Shown one piece after another: positions 6,384 through 10,659 of a DNA stretch of 10,659 nt. Positions within the stretch are counted from its first letter, which is position 1, and each line of letters starts with the position of its first letter. The translations under genes were made by a program, and so were the position numbers. The notes under the pieces are model-generated. The model worked only from the letters and a program-made list of their open reading frames with translations. It was not told the DNA's origin and made no database searches. This DNA comes from a bacterium. Lineage in GTDB: Bacteria; JAGOBX01. Location of the stretch: contig JAKPEO010000095.1 of the NCBI GenBank assembly GCA_029551925.1, positions 1 to 10,659 of the forward strand. Direction: 5' to 3'.

Positions 6384-7322
6384 ATGAAGAAGATTATATC
6401 AATATTTTTTATTTGTTTATTATTATCAGTTAATTTTATTAATGCGAGTGAAAAAAAAGAAAAAGATAATGATGATCAGATGTTTGCTCGGTCGAATGTA
6501 GAAATAAATTATTCACATAAAAGCGGATATATTACAAGCGGCATAAATTTTGAAATAGCGCTAAAAGAATTAGCGGGGCTGAAAACATTATTTAATTTTG
6601 GTAATTTATCTATTACGCCTACTATTGGTGCAATGCTGCTTCCTGTTAGTTATGCAAAAAACAATTTTGATTTAACTCTTATTGGCGGATTATTTGTAGG
6701 TGTGTGCGCTGAATATACTTTAGGCACAGAAAAACAGAAAATATTAGCAAATTACGAAAAGTGGCTTAATGCTTTTGACCAAAGAAATACGGCATTGAAA
6801 ATAGGTTATAAAAACTATGATATTTACGGCGGCGCAAAAGTCAATTTTAACGAAAAATGTGAAATTAATGACTATGGTATTTATTTTGGTTTTGATAACA
6901 GTATAAAAAAACAAAATACTTTAAAATCGAGAAAAATAGCGGAATTTATAGTATCGTTATTTAATGCTGGCTATGATTTTTATTTGCACAAAGACGAACG
7001 AACATTAAGAGAAATTAAATTAGGCAATTTATTTTATTTATTTGAGGATTTTGACATTAAAGATATGTCGCCGCAAGATATTTGGTATATTGTAGAACAG
7101 ATAAATAATAAAGTAGGCAGCACGACTGGCGGAATAAATGAAAATATAATTATTCCCACTATTCAAATGTTGAAAAAAATGTATTATTTAAAAATTGAAT
7201 ATGATGATTACAGCGTATCTGCTTCTGATAAAATAGCGCTGCGCGAGAAAATAACAACAGAATTTTCAAATTATATGTGGAAAATTTATGATTATTTGAA
7301 ATCCCAAAAAATCGAAAATTAA
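6384..7322 (+). CDS. Exported mosaic protein: barrel-like domain plus helical domain
   Basis: A 312-residue exported protein that I do not recognise. A signal peptide ends in INA with cleavage likely after residue 21. Residues about 35-175 align by eye with the whole mature product of the next gene: FGNLSITPTIGAMLL versus FGNIQLKPYLGMYLF, a GG-x-F-x-V block, LKIGYKNYDIYGGAKVN versus IKLGYKYADYTSGVKIN, and a closing GIYFGFD / GMYVSYD. This half alternates polar and non-polar residues like an outer-membrane beta-barrel. Residues about 181-308 are a third copy of the helical domain of the preceding lipoprotein (SLFNAGYDFY, IKLGNLFYL, IVEQINNK, MWKIYDYL). AGGAG (6367-6371) lies 12 bases before this ATG. 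An earlier ATG at 6373 is too close to it and opens only four codons. It is the second gene of the cassette, 28 bases after the first. Confidence 0.78.
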   Translation: MKKIISIFFICLLLSVNFINASEKKEKDNDDQMFARSNVEINYSHKSGYITSGINFEIALKELAGLKTLFNFGNLSITPTIGAMLLPVSYAKNNFDLTLIGGLFVGVCAEYTLGTEKQKILANYEKWLNAFDQRNTALKIGYKNYDIYGGAKVNFNEKCEINDYGIYFGFDNSIKKQNTLKSRKIAEFIVSLFNAGYDFYLHKDERTLREIKLGNLFYLFEDFDIKDMSPQDIWYIVEQINNKVGSTTGGINENIIIPTIQMLKKMYYLKIEYDDYSVSASDKIALREKITTEFSNYMWKIYDYLKSQKIEN

Positions 7323-7362
7323 AATTAATTAGAAATATTTTTTTTATAGGAGTGTGTTTTTT

Positions 7363-7902
7363 ATGAAAAAATTAATGTTAACTTTTTGTTTAATTGCTGT
7401 ATTAATTAGTTCAGCAAACGCAGGTAGTTGGTTCAGCAGCGACAGATTGGATATGACTGTTCGCGGAAATTTTGAAGTAAATACTACTACTTCTTTTAAA
7501 TCTTATGCTGGGGTTGGGGCATTAGAATTGGTATTTGATAGAATTTCACAATTGGATAAATTAATGAAATTCGGCAATATTCAATTAAAACCGTATTTAG
7601 GTATGTATTTATTTTCCGCTTATTTATTTTATAATGCAGATACAAAAAAATATAATACATCATTAGGCGGATATTTTAATGTATTTTATTCTGGTTTGAA
7701 TATTGAATATAAAGTTGATAAAAAATCAAGAATTGTAGTTGGTTTAGAAAAAAGTTTAAATGATTATTACAGTCATTCAATAAAATTGGGCTATAAATAT
7801 GCCGATTATACTTCTGGCGTAAAAATTAATAATGTCGGACTTTCATCGTCAATGGGGATGTATGTAAGTTATGATATTTACAAATTAAAATATAAATATT
7901 AA
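7363..7902 (+). CDS. Small beta-barrel-like outer-membrane protein
   Basis: A 179-residue exported protein, family not recognised. The signal peptide MKKLMLTFCLIAVLISSANA ends in a typical ANA cleavage site before G21. The mature part of about 159 residues is rich in Tyr, Phe, Gly and alternating strands, and ends in YDIYKLKYKY with a terminal aromatic residue, as in outer-membrane beta-barrels of about eight strands. It is homologous to the N-terminal half of the preceding gene's product. I chose the ATG at 7363 because AGGAG (7348-7352) lies ten bases before it. The in-frame GTG at 7354 is only one base from that site and would add Met-Phe-Phe before a normal signal peptide. It is the last gene of the cassette and is followed by a strong terminator at 7914-7960. 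Barrel topology is inferred from composition and strand pattern. Confidence 0.78.
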   Translation: MKKLMLTFCLIAVLISSANAGSWFSSDRLDMTVRGNFEVNTTTSFKSYAGVGALELVFDRISQLDKLMKFGNIQLKPYLGMYLFSAYLFYNADTKKYNTSLGGYFNVFYSGLNIEYKVDKKSRIVVGLEKSLNDYYSHSIKLGYKYADYTSGVKINNVGLSSSMGMYVSYDIYKLKYKY

Positions 7903-7913
7903 TCAATGATTAA

Positions 7914-7960
7914 TTAGTCGCGAGTTTTTTTAAGGACTAAATTCGCGACTAAATTTTTTT
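7914..7960 (+). terminator. Intrinsic terminator, possibly an attenuator
   Basis: TTAGTCGCGA (7914-7923) pairs perfectly with TCGCGACTAA (7943-7952), and seven T follow (7954-7960). The left TTAGTC can also pair with GACTAA at 7935-7940, because GACTAAATT occurs twice (7935-7943 and 7947-7955). The T-run ends two bases before the GGAG of the next gene, leaving no room for a separate promoter after the terminator. Confidence 0.85.
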
Positions 7961-7977
7961 CTGGAGAAAATTTCATA

Positions 7978-8694
7978 ATGCAAATTGTAAAAGCAAAATT
8001 TATAGAAAAAATTGAAAGGACTGCGACTGTTTGCAGTTTTAGATTTGCTCCGCAATTGAAAGTGTTCTTTAAAGCCGGTCAATTTTTACAGGTGCTTTTT
8101 AATGCGGAAAATTTAATGGACCGTGAACTGAATAAATTTTTGTCATATTCAAATGCGCCACAAGATGATTATATTGAAGTAACTAAACGATTAAGCGCAA
8201 GTAAATTTTCTGATAAATTGCGGAATTTGAAAATAGGCGATGAAGTAAGTTTGAAAGGGCCATTAGGTAATTGCGTGCTTGCTCCTAATCATAATGAGAT
8301 TGTTTTTTTAATCGGCGGTATTGGCGTTACTCCGTGTATTTCGATGCTTTTGGATTTAGCGAATAATAATTTTTCAGATTATGAAATTAATATATTTTAT
8401 GCTAATAGAAACGAGCAAGAAATAGCGTTTAAAAATGAATTTGACGAACTTGTCAAAAAATATCCCAGAAATTTGAGAATATTCCATATTTTGAGCGAGT
8501 GTAATATTTCAGATTTTGATTGTATTGTAGGAATGATAAGAGAAGATGTAATAGCGCAGAAGATAAAAGATATACATTCAAAATATTTTTATATTTTTGG
8601 CCCGCCAGCGATGGTTAATGCTATGAAAGGCGTTTGTAATAATTTGGGCTGTCCAAAAGATAAAGTTATCAGCGAAAGTTTTATTGGCTACTAA
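7978..8694 (+). CDS. FAD-dependent NAD(P)H oxidoreductase, FNR superfamily
   Basis: A 238-residue cytosolic flavoprotein expected to pass electrons between NAD(P)H and a ferredoxin, flavodoxin or similar carrier. The N-terminal FAD-binding barrel (about 1-100) contains AGQFLQVLF, the flavin motif as KFLSYSNAP (53-61, Lys where the family usually has Arg), and GDEVSLKGPLG. The NAD(P)-binding half has IGGIGVTP (112-119), FYANRNEQEIAF, and FGPPAMV (207-213), and the protein closes with ESFIGY, as many ferredoxin reductases do. PyrK was considered, but the C-terminal cysteine cluster that binds its [2Fe-2S] centre is absent and no pyrD is adjacent. GGAG (7963-7966) lies 11 bases before the ATG. 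Expression probably depends on read-through of the terminator just upstream. The physiological partner cannot be told from this window. Confidence 0.85.
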   Translation: MQIVKAKFIEKIERTATVCSFRFAPQLKVFFKAGQFLQVLFNAENLMDRELNKFLSYSNAPQDDYIEVTKRLSASKFSDKLRNLKIGDEVSLKGPLGNCVLAPNHNEIVFLIGGIGVTPCISMLLDLANNNFSDYEINIFYANRNEQEIAFKNEFDELVKKYPRNLRIFHILSECNISDFDCIVGMIREDVIAQKIKDIHSKYFYIFGPPAMVNAMKGVCNNLGCPKDKVISESFIGY

Positions 8695-8778
8695 AAAATA
8701 TCGCCGCTAAGATTGTATAGTTTTAATATAACATACAAATAAAAAAAATTGCCAGAAATTAATAAGGATGATTTATTT

Positions 8779-9960
8779 ATGAACGGTTATATTTCTAAAA
8801 AAATCGAAAATTATATTAGCAGCGCTTCTTGGATACGCAAAATGTTTGAAGCTGGCGCAGAATTAAAAAAAAAATTCGGTGCGGAAAATGTTTTTGATTT
8901 TAGTTTAGGCAATCCTGATGTTCCGCCGCCTGCGAAGTTTTTTGAAATTTTGAAAAATAAAAGTTTGGAAATTAATCCGATAAATCACGGATATATGCCA
9001 AATGCTGGGTATGCTGCTACGCGTGAGAAATTAGCAGAAACATTGAAAAAAATATATAATGCCCCTCAAATTGAAGCGAATAATATAATAATGACTACTG
9101 GTGCGGCTGGTGCAATTAATATAGCTCTCAAAAGTATTTTAGAGACGGGAGAAGAGGTAATAATTATTGCTCCGTATTTTGTTGAATATAAGTTTTATAT
9201 AGATAATCATAATGGCGTTCCTATTGTAGCTGAATCAACGGAAAATTTTGATTTAGATATAAATGAACTCGAAAAAAAAATAACAGTGAAGACGCGAGCG
9301 ATAATAATTAATTCTCCGAATAATCCTACTGGAAAAGTTTATACAAAATCAAATTTACAAAAATTAGCGGAATTGTTAGAACATTATTCTAACAAACACG
9401 GCAGGCCTATATTTATAATATCAGATGAGCCGTATATAAGTATTGTTTATGAAAATTTAGAAGCGCCGTCATTATTGAACATTTATAAAAATACTATTAT
9501 TGCAAATTCGTATTCCAAAGAATTATCGCTGCCAGGCGAGCGTATTGGCTATGCTTTGATTAATCCGCAATGCGAAGGAAAAAAGGAATTATTTGACGCT
9601 TTGACTTTATGCAATAGAATTTGCGGATTTGTCAATGCCCCTGCTTTAATGCAGCGGATAATAGCGGAATTAACAGATGTAAAGGTAAATATAACCATTT
9701 ATCAAAAACGCAGAGATTTATTTTATGATATGCTTATAGACTTGGGCTATGAATTATATAAACCGGAAGGCGCATTTTATTTATTTGTGAAATCGCCTAT
9801 AGTTGATGATGTGCAGTTTGTTAATAAATTATTGCAGTATAATATTCTTGCTGTACCGGGCATCGGCTTCGGCCGCGCTGGCTATTTTAGATTAGCGTAT
9901 TGCGTGAATGAAAATGTAATATTAAATTCACGCTCCGGTTTTGAAAAAGCGAAAAAATAA
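8779..9960 (+). CDS. PLP-dependent aminotransferase, class I/II
   Basis: A 393-residue cytosolic enzyme of fold type I that transfers amino groups between an amino acid and a 2-oxo acid, in the aspartate aminotransferase-like group. Motifs in order: FSLGNPD near residue 45, MTTGAAGAIN in the cofactor phosphate loop, SPNNPTG (179-185), SDEPY with D216 and Y219 at the pyridine ring, the Schiff-base lysine K247 in SYSKELSLPGERIGY, and R371 in FRLAYC, the expected carboxylate-binding arginine. The amino-acid substrate cannot be told. I chose the ATG at 8779 because AAGGA (8764-8768) lies ten bases before it. A TTG at 8749 is in frame but has no ribosome binding site. A weak AT-rich hairpin (TTGTAT 8713-8718 with ATACAA 8733-8738) lies in the 84-base gap after the reductase gene. 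No clear promoter is visible, so co-transcription with the reductase is possible. Confidence 0.92.
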   Translation: MNGYISKKIENYISSASWIRKMFEAGAELKKKFGAENVFDFSLGNPDVPPPAKFFEILKNKSLEINPINHGYMPNAGYAATREKLAETLKKIYNAPQIEANNIIMTTGAAGAINIALKSILETGEEVIIIAPYFVEYKFYIDNHNGVPIVAESTENFDLDINELEKKITVKTRAIIINSPNNPTGKVYTKSNLQKLAELLEHYSNKHGRPIFIISDEPYISIVYENLEAPSLLNIYKNTIIANSYSKELSLPGERIGYALINPQCEGKKELFDALTLCNRICGFVNAPALMQRIIAELTDVKVNITIYQKRRDLFYDMLIDLGYELYKPEGAFYLFVKSPIVDDVQFVNKLLQYNILAVPGIGFGRAGYFRLAYCVNENVILNSRSGFEKAKK

Positions 9961-10281
9961 AAAATGTAATGAATAATAGCGTGTTTTTAACTTTTAAATA
10001 GTTTCAAAAAAAATGTTTAGAAATTTATATAAAGTATTCAAAAGTTATGACCAATTATTCAAAATTTGCTCTGTTACTTCAGTAAGTATATAAGATAATT
10101 TTCTTGCCCAGTGCGCACAAAGATTTTAATTTCAAAAGTTAATCTGATTTTTTTATTTGATTTTTTGCTGTGTTTATTTATTAAATTTTTTATTTTTTTC
10201 GATAAAATCATTCATTAAAAAAGAAAATTAAAACTTTTGGGTTGGCGGGCCATTCGAAAATTGCAATCACATTTTTTTTGA
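9961..10281. other. Gene-poor AT-rich spacer with possible coding relic
   Basis: No firm gene is seen. It holds two copies of TATTCAAAAnTT 21 bases apart (10035-10046, 10056-10067), an 8-bp palindrome GTGCGCAC (10111-10118) in a small GC-richer patch, and another GC-rich island near 10240-10258. Minus-strand frames at 10045-10136 read like broken coding sequence. No terminator with a GC stem is visible after the aminotransferase gene. Confidence 0.55.
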
Positions 10282-10310
10282 TTGACTTTGATTATTGAAG
10301 TTTATAAAAT
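10282..10310 (+). promoter_or_regulatory. Promoter immediately before the ATPase/nuclease gene
   Basis: TTGACT (10282-10287) and TAAAAT (10305-10310) are separated by 17 bp, each matching consensus at four to five of six bases. The ATG at 10318 follows the -10 box by only seven bases, so transcription would begin at or next to the start codon. No Shine-Dalgarno sequence is present. Confidence 0.6.
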
Positions 10311-10317
10311 AATTAAT

Positions 10318-10659
10318 ATGAAAAAATTACCGATAGGCATAAAAGATTTTGCAAATATAATAGAAGACAATTATTTGTATATAGATAAGACTGAATATAT
10401 TTATAAATTGATAAATGAAGGGAAATACTATTTTCTCTCGCGACCGCGTAGGTTCGGCAAATCGCTGATGGTGTCAACGCTTGAAAATATATTCAGCGGC
10501 AATAAAGAATTATTTCAAGGATTATATATTTACGATAAATGGCATTTTAAAAAATATCCGATAATAAAAATAGATTTTAATGAGATAAAAAGAAATACTC
10601 CAGAAATACTTGAATCAGAATTAATAAAAGCATTAAAAATCATTTCAAATAATTATGGA
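10318..10659 (+). CDS. AAA-ATPase-like / PD-(D/E)XK nuclease family protein (partial)
   Basis: The first 114 codons of a gene running off the right edge. The protein begins KKLPIGIKDFANIIEDNY, then YIDKTEYIYKLINEGKYYF and LSRPRRFGKSLMVSTL, with the P-loop-like part at R42-S49 including K48. This is the hallmark N-terminus of the AAA-ATPase-like family (Pfam AAA-ATPase_like), whose full-length members of about 500-560 residues end in a PD-(D/E)XK nuclease-like domain (PDDEXK_9, formerly DUF1703). The C-terminal nuclease part lies outside the window. Members often occur in many copies per genome in host-associated low-GC bacteria; their function is unsettled, with defence or mobile-element roles proposed. 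No ribosome binding site precedes the ATG, and the promoter at 10282-10310 suggests a leaderless transcript. Family identification is firm from the N-terminal motifs. Confidence 0.9.
   Translation, partial: MKKLPIGIKDFANIIEDNYLYIDKTEYIYKLINEGKYYFLSRPRRFGKSLMVSTLENIFSGNKELFQGLYIYDKWHFKKYPIIKIDFNEIKRNTPEILESELIKALKIISNNYG

Noticed and set aside
6373-6387. Four-codon frame (MFEK, stop) overlapping the start of the mosaic gene by ATGA
   Set aside because: Its ATG is one base from the Shine-Dalgarno site, so it is unlikely to be translated. The overlap is most simply chance.
7354-7362. GTG start nine bases upstream for the small barrel protein
   Set aside because: It is one base from the AGGAG site, too close for initiation. 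The ATG at 7363 has proper spacing and starts a standard signal peptide.
7978-8694. PyrK (dihydroorotate dehydrogenase electron-transfer subunit)
   Set aside because: The C-terminal cysteine cluster for the [2Fe-2S] centre is missing and no pyrD lies beside it. The ESFIGY end fits ferredoxin-reductase-like proteins better.
8749-8778. TTG start ten codons upstream for the aminotransferase
   Set aside because: No ribosome binding site precedes it, while the ATG at 8779 has AAGGA ten bases upstream.
10074-10211. 45-codon minus-strand frame starting MILSKKIKNL
   Set aside because: The first half is Lys/Asn-rich translation of AT-rich spacer without a ribosome binding site. It competes with another frame over the same bases and neither is convincing.
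1-10659. CRISPR array, insertion sequence or prophage attachment site
   Set aside because: No regularly spaced direct repeats, transposase frames or terminal inverted repeats with target duplications were seen.

Overview
The window is very AT-rich DNA, roughly 30% G+C by eye, with codons ending mostly in A or T. It carries housekeeping genes plus signal-peptide, lipoprotein and beta-barrel proteins, which points to a low-GC diderm (Gram-negative-type) bacterium. An Endomicrobia/Elusimicrobiota-like, possibly host-associated organism would fit, but this is a guess from base composition and gene style; no rRNA or other marker is present. All firm complete genes read on the + strand.

Left region (1-1042): a long AT-rich stretch without a firm gene, but not featureless. 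On the minus strand there may be the first ten codons of a gene leaving the window at its left edge. There is also a candidate small RNA of about 95 nt, with a hairpin exposing a CCCUCCC loop and a good intrinsic terminator, a degenerate copy of its hairpin region near 572-607, and a 35-codon reading frame in a GC-rich patch (818-925). A near-consensus promoter at 980-1008 then drives deoB.

Metabolic block (1043-4949): deoB (phosphopentomutase), then a second near-consensus promoter and a tight three-gene operon. The operon holds glyA (serine hydroxymethyltransferase), a fusion of a degenerate receiver-like domain with an RsbW-type ATPase domain, and a CobO/BtuR-type corrinoid adenosyltransferase.

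Envelope cassette (5036-7902): this is the most original part of the window. Three tandem genes behind their own promoter encode a lipoprotein with two copies of a helical domain of about 125 residues, an exported protein joining a beta-barrel-like domain to a third copy of that helical domain, and a small protein that is the barrel alone. The middle gene is therefore a mosaic of its neighbours. I do not recognise any of these domains. The cassette ends in a strong intrinsic terminator that abuts the ribosome binding site of the next gene.

Right region (7978-10659): a flavin-dependent reductase of the ferredoxin-NADP reductase superfamily, a PLP-dependent aminotransferase, a gene-poor stretch of 357 bases with a possible decayed minus-strand reading frame, and the 5' part of an AAA-ATPase-like/PD-(D/E)XK nuclease family gene. 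That last gene sits so close behind a promoter that its mRNA may be leaderless.
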